Source of the DNA: Pseudoalteromonas sp. MSK9-3
GTDB taxonomy: Bacteria > Pseudomonadota > Gammaproteobacteria > Enterobacterales > Alteromonadaceae
DNA: 64,000 bases
Assembly (NCBI RefSeq): GCF_003590335.1
Contig: NZ_MIET01000024.1
Coordinates: 124,001 to 188,000, forward strand
Direction: 5' to 3'
Part shown: positions 54,700 to 64,000 of the stretch, in pieces
Layout: each line of letters opens with the position of its first letter
Position numbering within the stretch: the first letter of the stretch is position 1
Program-made: the position numbers and the translations under genes
Notes under the pieces: model-generated
What the model was told of the DNA's origin: nothing
The model's input: only the letters and a program-made list of their open reading frames with translations
Databases searched by the model: none

Positions 54700-55965
54700 A
54701 TGACAGGATTTAAGAAAACTATATTGGCATCGAGTATGATGCTGTTATCTGGACAAGCATTTGCAGCGGCATTTCAATTAGCTGAGCAGAGTGTGTCAGG
54801 TCTAGGGCGTGCATATGCCGGTGAAGCTTCGGTGGCTGATGATGCGTCGGTTGTGGCACGTAACCCAGCATTGATGAGTCAGTTTAAAGGGTCACAAGTG
54901 AGTGTGGCTGCAATGTATGTTAAACCTGATGTTAGCTTGTTAGGAACTTCGACCAATAATGGCTTGAGCCCATCTGTGCTTGATAGTGACAGTATTGCGC
55001 CAAGTGCGATCGTACCCGCTGCATTTTATACGACAGATCTAGGAAATGATTGGTATGTTGGTGTTGGCTCATATTCCCAGTTTGGGCTTGCAACCGAATT
55101 TGCAGCCGATTATGCACCTGGTCAGCTTGCTGGCGAAACTGAGATTGTCACGATTAACACCAAATTAAGTGTTGCTTATCAGGTTAATGATGCTTTGACA
55201 GTTGCATTGGGCTTAAACCATGTCTACGCAGATGCAAAAATTTTGCGTACTTTTGGCGCATCACCAACGGCGATACCTGCTGCAACAGAGGCCGTTAATT
55301 TAGAAGGGGATGATCATGCTTATGGTTGGGATGTGGGTGTTAGTTATCAGTTAGACAAACATAATCGTTTTGGTGTGCATTATAGAAGTGAAACGGATGT
55401 GCGTTTTGAAGGCGAGTTTAGTAACCAGTTGCCAGCGGGTGCACCGTTTTATGGAACGCAAGGTCAAGCGCTGCCAGGCTTTGTTGAACTGACTTTACCT
55501 GCGATTGCTGAAGTATCTGGCTCTCATCACATTAATAAGCAAACGGCTTTGCATTACAGCGTTGTATGGACTGGCTGGAGTAGTTTTAAAACCTTAGCGG
55601 CGCAAGTTGAAGGGCGTGGCACCGTGTTCAGTAAAGATGAAAACTTCTCTAACTCGCTGCGTTACGCTGTTGGTGGGGATTACCAATATAACGAACATTT
55701 AAAGTTACGTGCTGGTATTGCTTATGATGAATCTCCGGCTGATCAGCATCATATGTCAATTTCTATTCCTGATACGGATAGAACCTGGTTTTCATTTGGT
55801 GGTGAATATCAATTAACAGCCAAGAGCAGTGTTGATATTGGGGTGAGTATATTACGCGGCAAAACACAGAACTTTGTAGAATCAGATAACCTAGGTCAAC
55901 AGTGGGGTTTTGAATCGAAAGGGCACGCGACGGTCTTAGGTGTTCAGTACAACATGCACTTTTAA
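54700..55965 (+). CDS. fadL: FadL/OmpP1-family outer-membrane transporter
   Basis: 421 residues. I start at ATG 54700, giving a proper signal peptide (about 1-22, ending AFAAA); the frame is open 19 codons more. Mature start AFQLAEQSVSGLGRAYAGEA and DDASVVARNPALM are the FadL N-terminal hatch signature (NPA). The rest is a beta-barrel with alternating aromatic strands, ending in F (YNMHF), as expected for an outer-membrane protein. It moves long-chain fatty acids or other hydrophobic compounds. Confidence 0.9.
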   Translation: MTGFKKTILASSMMLLSGQAFAAAFQLAEQSVSGLGRAYAGEASVADDASVVARNPALMSQFKGSQVSVAAMYVKPDVSLLGTSTNNGLSPSVLDSDSIAPSAIVPAAFYTTDLGNDWYVGVGSYSQFGLATEFAADYAPGQLAGETEIVTINTKLSVAYQVNDALTVALGLNHVYADAKILRTFGASPTAIPAATEAVNLEGDDHAYGWDVGVSYQLDKHNRFGVHYRSETDVRFEGEFSNQLPAGAPFYGTQGQALPGFVELTLPAIAEVSGSHHINKQTALHYSVVWTGWSSFKTLAAQVEGRGTVFSKDENFSNSLRYAVGGDYQYNEHLKLRAGIAYDESPADQHHMSISIPDTDRTWFSFGGEYQLTAKSSVDIGVSILRGKTQNFVESDNLGQQWGFESKGHATVLGVQYNMHF

Positions 55966-55984
55966 TTAGCGCTTTGTTAAAAAG

Positions 55985-56013
55985 AAAAGGGCAGTATTCA
56001 CTGCCCTTTTTTT
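55985..56013 (+). terminator. intrinsic terminator of fadL (and possibly valS)
   Basis: 11-bp perfect stem AAAAGGGCAGT / ACTGCCCTTTT, loop ATTC, T7 tract. The A run makes it work in both directions for the convergent valS. Confidence 0.88.
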
Positions 56014-56042
56014 ATTAAATTTAAGAATACAAAACGGTGGTT

Positions 56043-58889
56043 TTATAAACTTTCAATTTTGGTTTTTTGCTCTAACAGCTTACTTTTAGCATCAGAAAAT
56101 TCAGCAAGCTTTTCTTTCTCTTTCGCCAACACAGCTTCAGGTGCATTATTTACAAACTTTTCATTCGCAAGTTTCTTTTCCACTTGCGCTAGGCCTTTTT
56201 CGGCTTTTTCAAGTTGTTTTGCAATACGTGCAAGTTCAGCTTCAACATCGATAAGGCCAGCCATCGGGATTAATATCTCTAGGTTACCAACAAATGCAGT
56301 TGCACACGCAGGGGCATCATCTGTATTTTCAAGTACGGTAAACTCTTCAAGCTTTGCAAGCGCACTTAAGAATGCTTTGTTTTGTTCTAAGCGACGCAAA
56401 TCTTCAGTATCTACTTTGGCCAGTAGAACACTTAATGGTTTGTTTGGACTAATGTCCATTTCACCACGAATGTTACGAATGGCCAGGATGAACTGTTTCA
56501 CCCATTCTAAGTCAGACATCGCTTGCGCATCGACTTGGCTTGCATCAAATTCAGGGAAGCTTTGTAGCATGATGGTATTTGCTTCAATACCGGCCAGTGG
56601 TGCAACACGTTTCCAGATAGTTTCTGTAATGTATGGCATGAGTGGGTGCATTAAGCGCAGTAAACCTTCCAAGACGGTGATCAATGCATGGCGTGTACCA
56701 CGTTGCTGAGCTTCATTACCTTTAAACAGAACCGGTTTTGTGAGCTCTAAATACCAATCGCAGAATTGGTTCCATGTAAACTCATAAATGGTATTGGCAG
56801 CAAGGTCAAAACGGTAATTATCAAGGTGCTCAGTAAACGTTTGTACGGTATTTTGGAATTGACCCAAAATCCAGCGGTCGGCTAATGAGTATTCTTTTTC
56901 ACCACCACTAAAACCACAGTCTTGCTCTTCGGTGTTCATTAACACGTAGCGGCTGGCATTCCACAACTTATTACAGAAATTACGATACCCTTCTAAACGG
57001 TTCATATCCCAATTAATATCACGGCCAGTTGATGCCATTGCCGCAAGGGTAAAGCGTAGCGCATCAGTACCGTGTGGCTCGATGCCATCGGCAAAGGTCT
57101 TACGGGTTGTTTTCTCAACTTTCGCAGCGACTTTTTCTTGCATTAAGTTACTGGTGCGTTTGGTCACTAGGCTTTCTAAGTCAATGCCATCGATCATATC
57201 AAGCGGATCGAGTACGTTACCTTTCGACTTTGACATTTTATCGCCATTTTCATCGCGAATAAGGCCAGTAACATAAACCGTTTTAAATGGTACTTGTGGT
57301 TTGCCATCGTCATCTTTAACAAAGTGCATGGTCATCATGATCATGCGGGCGACCCAGAAGAAAATAATATCAAAGCCAGTGACGAGTGTATCTGATGGGT
57401 GGAAGACTTTTAAATCATCAGTATTTTGTGGCCAACCTTGGGTAGAGAAAGTCCATAAAGCAGATGAGAACCACGTATCAAGTACGTCTTCGTCTTGAGT
57501 TAGTATTACTTCGTCAGCAATATTATTGTCACGGCGAACTTCTGCTTCATCACGACCAACAAACACGTTACCTTCTGCATCGTACCAAGCTGGGATACGG
57601 TGGCCCCACCAAAGTTGTCGTGAAATACACCAATCTTGTACGTCGTTCATCCAAGAGAAGTACATGTTCTCGTATTGCTTAGGTACAAATTGAATGTCAC
57701 CATTTTTTACCGCATCTTTTGCAGGTTCAGCAAGCGGTGCAACACGTACATACCATTGATCAGTAAGCAGTGGCTCAATCACAACCCCTGAACGGTCGCC
57801 GTAAGGAACGGTTAGACTGTGATCGTCAATTTTTTCAAGTAAGCCTGCTTCTTCAAATTCAGCGATGATCTGCTTACGTGCATCAAAGCGGTCAAGCCCA
57901 TGGAAACGTTCAGGGATTGGCGCATCTAGTTCAAGTTCTTTGCCATCAAATGTATAGCCTTCACCCGCGCTTAATACCGCTGCATCTTTATTAAAGACGT
58001 TGATCATAGGTAGCTGATGACGCTTACCTACTTCATTATCATTGAAGTCATGCGCTGGTGTGATTTTCACACACCCTGTGCCTTTTTCCATATCAGCATG
58101 TTCATCAGCCACAATAGTAATACGGCGATTCACAATTGGCAGCAAAATATCTTTGCCGACTAAGTTTTGGTAACGTTCATCATCAGGGTTAACCGCCACA
58201 CCAGTATCACCAAGCATGGTTTCAGGACGTGTGGTAGCGACAACAATGTAGTCTTTACCATCGTGGGTTTTAACACCATCAGCCAGCGGGTAACGTAAGT
58301 TCCACATGTGGCCTTGTTTGTCTTTGTTTTCAACTTCTAAATCAGAAATGGCAGTATGTAGTTTTGGATCCCAGTTTACTAGGCGCTTACCACGGTAGAT
58401 CAAATCTTCTTTATGCAAGCGAACAAAGACTTCTTTTACTGCTTCAGATAAGCCATCGTCCATCGTAAAGCGTTCACGCTCCCAATCAACAGATGCGCCG
58501 AGACGGCGAAGTTGCTTGGTGATGGTGCCACCTGATTGCTCTTTCCATTCCCATATTTTGTTAATGAACTCATCGCGGCCTAGATCATGGCGAGTTTTAC
58601 CTTCTTCGGCTGCGAGCTTACGTTCAACAACCATTTGCGTAGCAATACCTGCGTGGTCTGTACCGACTTGCCATAAAGTATTATTGCCTTGCATACGCTT
58701 GTAACGCGTTAGGGTATCCATGATGGTGTCTTGGAATGCATGGCCCATATGTAGGCTACCCGTGACATTTGGGGGTGGGATCATAATTGAATATGCGTCA
58801 CCTTTGCCTGATGGCTTAAAGTAGCCATTTTCTTCCCAGTCTTGGTATAAAGACTGCTCTATATCTTGTGGATTATAGGTTTTATCCAT
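56043..58889 (-). CDS. valS: valyl-tRNA synthetase
   Basis: 948 residues, class I. HIGH-type motif [13 protein letters not shown] (about 38-50), editing domain (about 190-340), [12 protein letters not shown] (about 550-561), anticodon domain, and a C-terminal coiled coil (about 880-948, [20 protein letters not shown]). Follows holC by 24 bp. Confidence 0.98.
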   Translation of the reverse strand: MDKTYNPQDIEQSLYQDWEENGYFKPSGKGDAYSIMIPPPNVTGSLHMGHAFQDTIMDTLTRYKRMQGNNTLWQVGTDHAGIATQMVVERKLAAEEGKTRHDLGRDEFINKIWEWKEQSGGTITKQLRRLGASVDWERERFTMDDGLSEAVKEVFVRLHKEDLIYRGKRLVNWDPKLHTAISDLEVENKDKQGHMWNLRYPLADGVKTHDGKDYIVVATTRPETMLGDTGVAVNPDDERYQNLVGKDILLPIVNRRITIVADEHADMEKGTGCVKITPAHDFNDNEVGKRHQLPMINVFNKDAAVLSAGEGYTFDGKELELDAPIPERFHGLDRFDARKQIIAEFEEAGLLEKIDDHSLTVPYGDRSGVVIEPLLTDQWYVRVAPLAEPAKDAVKNGDIQFVPKQYENMYFSWMNDVQDWCISRQLWWGHRIPAWYDAEGNVFVGRDEAEVRRDNNIADEVILTQDEDVLDTWFSSALWTFSTQGWPQNTDDLKVFHPSDTLVTGFDIIFFWVARMIMMTMHFVKDDDGKPQVPFKTVYVTGLIRDENGDKMSKSKGNVLDPLDMIDGIDLESLVTKRTSNLMQEKVAAKVEKTTRKTFADGIEPHGTDALRFTLAAMASTGRDINWDMNRLEGYRNFCNKLWNASRYVLMNTEEQDCGFSGGEKEYSLADRWILGQFQNTVQTFTEHLDNYRFDLAANTIYEFTWNQFCDWYLELTKPVLFKGNEAQQRGTRHALITVLEGLLRLMHPLMPYITETIWKRVAPLAGIEANTIMLQSFPEFDASQVDAQAMSDLEWVKQFILAIRNIRGEMDISPNKPLSVLLAKVDTEDLRRLEQNKAFLSALAKLEEFTVLENTDDAPACATAFVGNLEILIPMAGLIDVEAELARIAKQLEKAEKGLAQVEKKLANEKFVNNAPEAVLAKEKEKLAEFSDAKSKLLEQKTKIESL

Positions 58890-58913
58890 TTCACAGAACC
58901 TTAATAAAATACT

Positions 58914-59360
58914 TTAATTTTCAATTTCTTTGGTAGAAATATTGGCACCAAACTGACGCAAACGTTTAAATCGCTCGCGAGCGGCTTGCTTGGCATTTTG
59001 TTCAGCGGGTACAAAATCGTACACCATACTGAAGCGTCTAATAAAATCAGGTAGATGAGTCGCTAAATTGATCAGTACCGTCCGTTTTCCTACGGGCGGT
59101 GTTTGACCTATTTCGACCGGAGCGCCGCCTTTTGGACCTTCACCTTGTAAATTGTGCGGTACAAAACTGTCGGGCTCAAAACACCATAAGTGTTCATCAA
59201 TAACATGTGCATCATCAATCGAGTCTACATAAATAAATATGCGCTGCCCGGCACGATACTGTTTGGCTGCCGTTCGAGCGGCTAGATCAAAATGAGCCGG
59301 GCATGTTGCTCCCAGCTCATTGTCATGCTTTAACACATAAAACTGTGCATTGATGGTCAT
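58914..59360 (-). CDS. holC: DNA polymerase III chi subunit
   Basis: 148 residues. Family blocks: AARTAAKQYRAGQRIFIYVD (about 27-46), IDEHLWCFEPDSFVPHNL and the C-terminal RRFSMVYDFVPAEQNAKQAA with RERFKRLRQFG. Chi links the clamp loader to SSB. Position pepA-holC-valS is as in E. coli. Confidence 0.95.
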   Translation of the reverse strand: MTINAQFYVLKHDNELGATCPAHFDLAARTAAKQYRAGQRIFIYVDSIDDAHVIDEHLWCFEPDSFVPHNLQGEGPKGGAPVEIGQTPPVGKRTVLINLATHLPDFIRRFSMVYDFVPAEQNAKQAARERFKRLRQFGANISTKEIEN

Positions 59361-59472
59361 GGCGTTGGCTTAATCTTAGGCAATAAGTGATGTTTTATAT
59401 CATCCTTTACTGCGTTCAAAATAAAGCCGCATTTTGACACAGAAAGCCCGCGTCATCAATCTAGCACGGTGC

Positions 59473-60981
59473 TTAATCCTGTTGTGCGTCGCTCACTTCA
59501 ATACGGTTTAATAAGTATTGAGTTAACATCGGGACAGGACGACCTGTGGCGCCTTTGTTCTTGCCACTTTTCCACGCAGTTCCAGCAATATCTAAATGTG
59601 CCCAATTGTACTTTTTAGTAAACTTAGACAAGAAACATGCAGCTGTAATGGTGCCAGCGGCACGACCGCCCAAATTGGTGAAATCGGCAAATGGGCTGTC
59701 TAGTTGGTCTTGGTAATCATCCCACAGAGGTAATTGCCATGCTCTGTCGCCACTTTGTTCACCCGCTTTAAGTAAGTCGTGGGCGAGAGGGTTATGACTC
59801 GATAATAACCCGGTTGCATGCGCACCGAGGGCAACAATACAGGCACCTGTTAAGGTCGCAACGTCGATGACGATTTCGGGCTCAAACTTTTCAACGTAAG
59901 TCAGAGCATCACACAGTACCAAACGTCCTTCCGCATCGGTATTGAGCACTTCGACGGTTTGACCTGACATGGTGGTTAGTATGTCACCTGGGCGGTAGGC
60001 ATTTGAGCTTGGCATGTTTTCGCACCCAGCAAGAATACCGATGACGTTTATTGGTAACTGCATTTCGACCAATGAGCGCATCAAACCAATAACGCCTGCG
60101 GCACCCCCCATATCGTACTTCATTTCATCCATGGCTTCGCCAGGCTTAAGTGAAATACCACCTGAGTCAAAGGTGAGGCCTTTACCGACAAAGATAATGG
60201 GCGCTTGATCTTCACTGCCGCCTTTATAGTGTATGACCGACATAACCGATTCATTTACACTGCCGCGGCCTACCGCTAAGTATGAATGCATACCTAGCTC
60301 TTCCATTTCTTTCTCGCCGATGAGATCCACAGAGACATTATTAAACTCTTCAAGCGTTTTGGCTTGCTCGCCTAAATAGCGAGGGTTACAAATATTAGGT
60401 GGCATATTGGCGACGTCTTTACATAGCTTAGCGCCTGAAGCAATGGCTAAACCATGCTCAATCGCTGTTTCGCCAATAGTCAGTTCACGTCTTGTGGGTA
60501 CATTAAAAACGATTTTACGTAATGGGCGACGAAGATCTGTTTTTTTGCTTTTTAATTGATTGAATGTGTATAAACAATCTTGTGTTGTTTCTACCGCTTG
60601 GCGTACTTTCCAGTATGTATCGCGCCCTTTTACGTGCTGCTCAGTTAAGAAGCAGACCGCTTCCATTGAGCCGGTATCGTTAAGTGTATTGATGGTTTTA
60701 GAGATGATCTGTTTGTATTGCTTGTCATCAAGCTCACGCTCTTTACCGCAACCAACTAAGAGTACACGTTCACTTAGTACATTGGGTACATGGTGCAATA
60801 ATAAAACTTGTCCGGGCTTCCCTTCTAAGTCGCCACGACGTAGTAAATTTGAGATGTAGCCATCACTGATTTTATCCAGCTGCTCACCGATTGGAGATAA
60901 GCGGCGCGGTTCATATACGCCAACTACGATGCACGCACTGCGTTGCTTTTCGGGGCTACCACTTTTAACGCTGAATTCCAT
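59473..60981 (-). CDS. pepA: leucyl aminopeptidase PepA
   Basis: 502-residue M17 enzyme, hexameric in relatives, with a DNA-binding side role (XerCD sites, carAB) in E. coli. Metal and catalytic residues in [19 protein letters not shown] (about 265-283), [12 protein letters not shown] and the signature [14 protein letters not shown] (about 348-361). Divergent from lptF with about 195 bp between starts. Confidence 0.97.
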   Translation of the reverse strand: MEFSVKSGSPEKQRSACIVVGVYEPRRLSPIGEQLDKISDGYISNLLRRGDLEGKPGQVLLLHHVPNVLSERVLLVGCGKERELDDKQYKQIISKTINTLNDTGSMEAVCFLTEQHVKGRDTYWKVRQAVETTQDCLYTFNQLKSKKTDLRRPLRKIVFNVPTRRELTIGETAIEHGLAIASGAKLCKDVANMPPNICNPRYLGEQAKTLEEFNNVSVDLIGEKEMEELGMHSYLAVGRGSVNESVMSVIHYKGGSEDQAPIIFVGKGLTFDSGGISLKPGEAMDEMKYDMGGAAGVIGLMRSLVEMQLPINVIGILAGCENMPSSNAYRPGDILTTMSGQTVEVLNTDAEGRLVLCDALTYVEKFEPEIVIDVATLTGACIVALGAHATGLLSSHNPLAHDLLKAGEQSGDRAWQLPLWDDYQDQLDSPFADFTNLGGRAAGTITAACFLSKFTKKYNWAHLDIAGTAWKSGKNKGATGRPVPMLTQYLLNRIEVSDAQQD

Positions 60982-61176
60982 TACGACTCCTGAGTCTATG
61001 TTATGTCTTTTTGAACTTTATATGTCTTCTGCAATCAATACCATAAATGCAGTATTATCTCTTGTGTGTCGGTATAATAATTAGGTTTGATGACATATAA
61101 TAAAGTGACTAAAATAACCAGTTTACTCAAAATTTCCTACTATTCCAGTGAAACAAGACGTTTATAGGGGCAAGCA

Positions 61177-62289
61177 TTGCTAATCTTTCGTTATTTAACT
61201 GCTGAGGTACTGAAATCGCAAGTTGCGGTGTTCCTCACATTAATGACCATTTTCGTATCTCAAAAGTTTGTGAGAATTTTAAGCGATGCGTCAGAAGGGG
61301 GCTTACCGTCACAAATGGTCGCGGCTTTTTTACTATTAAAATTGCCTCAATTAGCGGTCTATATTTTGCCTTTGAGTTTATTCTTGGGGATCATCTTAGC
61401 TTACAGCCGGGTTTACGCAGACAGTGAAATGACGGTGCTACGTGCGTGTGGTGTGAGTGAGTGGTATGTCGTTCGGGTTACACTTGTCTCTAGTGTATTG
61501 TTTGCACTCATTGCAGGTACGGTTAGCCTGTATGTTGCGCCTTGGGCCAGTGAAAAAGAGTATCAGCTTAAAGAGCAAGCGGACGCTGAGTCTGGTTTAT
61601 CGGCATTACGTGCGGGACGTTTTCAGCAAACGGGCAATGAGAAGGCCGTAGTCTTTGTGCATAATATTATTGATCAAGGGCGTGAACTCAATAAAGTATT
61701 TGTGGCACAAATGCCAGATAAAGGATCAAATCAAGGTGCACGAATCGTCTACGCTCAAAAAGGACAAGTGATTGAACTTGAGTCAGGCGAGCAACAGCTG
61801 TTACTCGACCAAGGAAAGCGTTACGAAACCGATGGACTCAGTCAAGCACTCAACAAAACGGAGTTTGCGAGTTACCAAGTACAAATTCGTGAGCAAGAAA
61901 TTGAACATCAGCGACGCAAGTTAGAAGCAATCCCTTCTTTGACCTTACTCGAAATGGATACACCTGAGGCGCTCGCGCAGTTTCAATTACGTCTATCAGT
62001 GCCTATTTCTATTATTTTACTGACATTAATGGCGGTGCCATTGAGTGTGGTTAATCCAAGGCAGGGAAAGTTTGCTAAGTTAGTACCTGCTATCTGCTTA
62101 TATCTAGGGTATTTCATTTTACTAAATGCGGGTAAGTTTTTAGTGGCTGAAGGTAAAATTCCTGCGACCGTAGGGTTATGGTGGATCCATTTAAGTGCGC
62201 TGTTTATTGGGACTTATTTAATTGTGAAAGGGCGGCCGATGGGTGTGTGGATCAGATCGTTGTTTGCTAACAAGGAGCAACCAGCATGA
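61177..62289 (+). CDS. lptF: LPS export permease LptF
   Basis: 370 residues, six helices (about 10-30, 50-78, 98-122, 268-290, 298-318, 328-348) with a periplasmic jellyroll between helices 3 and 4. MLIFRYLTAEVLKSQVAVFL and KFVRILSDASEGGLPS match LptF. TTG start with AGGGGC upstream; no ATG is available near the conserved N-terminus. Overlaps lptG by 4 bp (ATGA). With LptG and LptB it moves lipopolysaccharide to the Lpt bridge. Confidence 0.95.
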   Translation: MLIFRYLTAEVLKSQVAVFLTLMTIFVSQKFVRILSDASEGGLPSQMVAAFLLLKLPQLAVYILPLSLFLGIILAYSRVYADSEMTVLRACGVSEWYVVRVTLVSSVLFALIAGTVSLYVAPWASEKEYQLKEQADAESGLSALRAGRFQQTGNEKAVVFVHNIIDQGRELNKVFVAQMPDKGSNQGARIVYAQKGQVIELESGEQQLLLDQGKRYETDGLSQALNKTEFASYQVQIREQEIEHQRRKLEAIPSLTLLEMDTPEALAQFQLRLSVPISIILLTLMAVPLSVVNPRQGKFAKLVPAICLYLGYFILLNAGKFLVAEGKIPATVGLWWIHLSALFIGTYLIVKGRPMGVWIRSLFANKEQPA

Positions 62290-63353
62290 TGAAAACACTC
62301 GATTGGTATTTAGGTCGTAGTATTTTACAAACAACCGGTTTTGCACTGTTGGTATTTGTTGGGATCAATACTTTAATCAAATATATTGAACAGCTTAAGT
62401 CGGTTGGTCGAGGGAGTTATGACATGACAACTGCATTGCTATACACAGTGTATAGTATGCCTTCAGATATTGTGGTGTTTTTCCCTATGGCAGCGCTTAT
62501 TGGTGGTTTAACAGGGCTTGGCGCCTTAGCTTCAAGCAGTGAGTTAGTGGTGATGCAAGCGGCAGGGATGTCTCGGTTACAAATTATAGGCTCAGTGATG
62601 AAAACCGCCATAGTACTTGCGGTGTGTATGATGGCATTGGGCGAATGGGGTGTACCTGAATCTGAGAAGCAAGCTAAGCAGCTCAGAAATAATGCCATTT
62701 ATGGTGGGGAAGTCTTCAATGCACAAAAAGGCGTATGGGCCAAAGATGGCAATAACTTTATCAACATTGATAATATAGAAGCGTCAGGTGATTTAAAAGA
62801 TGTCAGTATTTATCACTTCAACACCTCTTTAGAGCTAGAGAAAATTACGCGAGTTGCCAAAGCGCAGAGTGTTCCACAAGGGTGGCAGTTTAGTGGTATT
62901 GAAGAGGTGAATATGGGCGAGTCGCATATTGTTACTGAATACAAAGAGTCGATGCTTTATACCTCACAATTAACCTCTGAAAAATTAGATGTGGTGTCTG
63001 TAGAGCCTGAGTCACTCTCATTCAGTGGGCTTTGGTCCTATTTATCGTATTTAGAGCAGAATGAACAAGACACAAGTACGTATGATTTAGCACTTTGGCG
63101 TAAAGTTATGCAGCCATTTACAATTGCCGTGATGTTGCTGGTGGCGCTCTCATTTATTTTTGGGCCACTGCGTTCGGTCAGTATGGGGGCGAGGATCATC
63201 ATGGGCGTAGTGACAGGGTTAGTATTTCATTTAAGTAATGAAATATTTGGTCCTATCGTGATGGTTTACAATGTTCCAGCGGTGTTAGGTGCGGCCATGC
63301 CGAGTGTGCTCTTTATTGGTATTGCGAGTTATTTGCTACAGCGCAAGCAATAG
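62286..63353 (+). CDS. lptG: LPS export permease LptG
   Basis: 355 residues, same architecture as LptF. LDWYLGRSILQTTGFALLVF at the N-terminus, FFPMAALIGGLTGLGALASSSELVVM (about 60-85, quoted by ends FFPMA and ELVVM), and LRSVSMGARIIMGVVTGL toward the C-terminus. A second ATG follows the first at once. Partner of LptF in the LptB2FG transporter. Confidence 0.95.
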   Translation: MMKTLDWYLGRSILQTTGFALLVFVGINTLIKYIEQLKSVGRGSYDMTTALLYTVYSMPSDIVVFFPMAALIGGLTGLGALASSSELVVMQAAGMSRLQIIGSVMKTAIVLAVCMMALGEWGVPESEKQAKQLRNNAIYGGEVFNAQKGVWAKDGNNFINIDNIEASGDLKDVSIYHFNTSLELEKITRVAKAQSVPQGWQFSGIEEVNMGESHIVTEYKESMLYTSQLTSEKLDVVSVEPESLSFSGLWSYLSYLEQNEQDTSTYDLALWRKVMQPFTIAVMLLVALSFIFGPLRSVSMGARIIMGVVTGLVFHLSNEIFGPIVMVYNVPAVLGAAMPSVLFIGIASYLLQRKQ

Positions 63354-63361
63354 CCAATGAA

Positions 63362-63388
63362 ATTAAAAGGCGCGCAGCGCCTTTTAAT
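63362..63388. terminator. bidirectional hairpin between lptG and the RDD gene
   Basis: 12-bp perfect stem ATTAAAAGGCGC / GCGCCTTTTAAT with loop GCA. T run of four either way. Confidence 0.78.
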
Positions 63389-63403
63389 ACAAGCACGCTA
63401 GTT

Positions 63404-63901
63404 TTAATCTAAGCTGTTGTATACTTTTTTATTTTCTTCTTTAGTTAAAAAGACGACTTCGGTCCCGCAAATCATATCTTGCAGCGCGCGCTTTTGTTTA
63501 AAATCAATTAAGACCAATAAATTACCTAGTCCTAGCACTGCGGTTAAGCTACGTAGCATTGCTTTTGGCCAGCTGAGTAAAGCGCCATCTGGCGTTTGTA
63601 CTTTAAGACGCCATGCTCGCATACCGATTGTTTGGCCACTTTTGGTCCAAAAGTAACTGAAAAAAAGCACACTGACTAACACCAATAAAATGGCTCGCAA
63701 TCCATATAATAGTGATGAACCTTGGATAAGCGCTGACACATCTTCATATTTGCCAAGAGATAGCACGCCAAAAGAGATGAGGCTCTGAATAAAAAACAAA
63801 TACATAATAGTGGTTAACATCGCAAATGCGATAACCACGAGGCCATCATACATTAATGATGCTAAACGACGTAAAAGGCCCGCTTTTGGAAAATCTGACA
63901 T
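63404..63901 (-). CDS. RDD family membrane protein
   Basis: 165 residues from MSDFPKAGLLRRLASLMYDG, the family start; the frame is open 21 codons further without similarity. Helices about 17-42, 57-68 and 70-93. The R-D-D positions: R in RRLASL, D in MYDG (about 19), and the C-terminal block TIGMRAWRLKVQ / LVLIDFKQKRALQDMICGT. RDD proteins have been linked to ion transport or sensing; no specific job is known here. This neighbour of lptFG is common in Alteromonadales and Shewanella. Confidence 0.88.
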   Translation of the reverse strand: MSDFPKAGLLRRLASLMYDGLVVIAFAMLTTIMYLFFIQSLISFGVLSLGKYEDVSALIQGSSLLYGLRAILLVLVSVLFFSYFWTKSGQTIGMRAWRLKVQTPDGALLSWPKAMLRSLTAVLGLGNLLVLIDFKQKRALQDMICGTEVVFLTKEENKKVYNSLD

Positions 63902-63963
63902 AACAATACTCGCAGTGTGGCAGAGGAAACAAAGTTGGGTCATTCTACACAAAGGTTTTACCA

Positions 63964-64000
63964 ATGGCGAAACCTATTAGATTTACTGCAAATAAGTGCG
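63964..64000 (+). CDS. possible start of a further gene (cut by window edge)
   Basis: ATG with AAAGG 8 bp upstream opens a frame reading MAKPIRFTANKC to the window end, divergent from the RDD gene. Too short to identify. Confidence 0.35.
   Translation, partial: MAKPIRFTANKC

Noticed and set aside
1..64000. Prophage, CRISPR array, toxin-antitoxin or defence islands
   Set aside because: No repeats-spacers, integrases, phage structural genes or restriction genes were seen; gene content is conserved core throughout.

Overview
The window is a stretch of core chromosome from a marine-type gammaproteobacterium, most likely Pseudoalteromonas or a close member of the Alteromonadales. This rests on protein similarity recalled by eye and on gene-order blocks shared with E. 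coli, Vibrio and Shewanella: gpmI-envC-yibQ, yibN-grxC-secB-gpsA-trmL, cpxRA/cpxP/fieF, the pil-coaE-yacG cluster, nadC/ampDE, rpiA-serA, purHD, dusB-fis, rpsU-yqeY-dnaG-rpoD, rsmD/ftsYEX-rpoH, plsC-rraB, and pepA-holC-valS opposite lptFG. No rRNA, tRNA, CRISPR array, prophage or intact insertion sequence was seen.

Layout. 0-2 kb: start of sfsA, pepB, a CBS-pair protein. 2-7 kb (minus): gpmI-envC-ctpA-yibQ, linking glycolysis to septal peptidoglycan remodelling. 7-10 kb: yibN-grxC-secB-gpsA, then trmL. 10-15 kb: an envelope-stress block with fieF, a PldB-like hydrolase translationally coupled to cpxA, cpxR, and a divergent cpxP-like gene with a CpxR-type box between. A 252-bp palindromic MITE-like element sits in the cpxP-like stop codon. 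15-17.2 kb: a three-gene inner-membrane operon (DUF3325-like, DUF3649-like, PepSY) with a possible Fur site. 17.5-23 kb: yacG, pilB, coaE, pilD, pilC, pilA in an order that differs from the usual pilA-B-C-D. 23-26 kb: nadC opposite ampD-ampE. 26-31 kb: a large PilZ protein, radA and an uncharacterised protein. 31-38 kb: serA, rpiA, fau, purD, a lipoprotein-type methyltransferase, purH. 38-46 kb: fis, dusB, prmA, rpoD, dnaG, yqeY, rpsU, rsmD. 46-51.5 kb: ftsY with a very long repeat array, ftsE, ftsX, rpoH. 51.6-56 kb: plsC, rraB, an HD-GYP protein, a small membrane protein, a FadL-type porin. 56-64 kb: valS, holC, pepA, lptF, lptG, an RDD protein.

The most notable signals are: (1) a perfect CIRCE operator (9-9-9 bp) next to the predicted rpoH promoter, implying HrcA repression of the heat-shock sigma factor; (2) an FtsY whose N-terminal region holds a 397-residue array of 14 copies of a 29-residue charged repeat; (3) the MITE-like insertion with TA duplication that turns a TAA stop into TAG and separates the gene from its apparent terminator; (4) pilB displaced to the place usually held by zapD. 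I saw no wholly new multi-gene system; the rest is conserved core genome.
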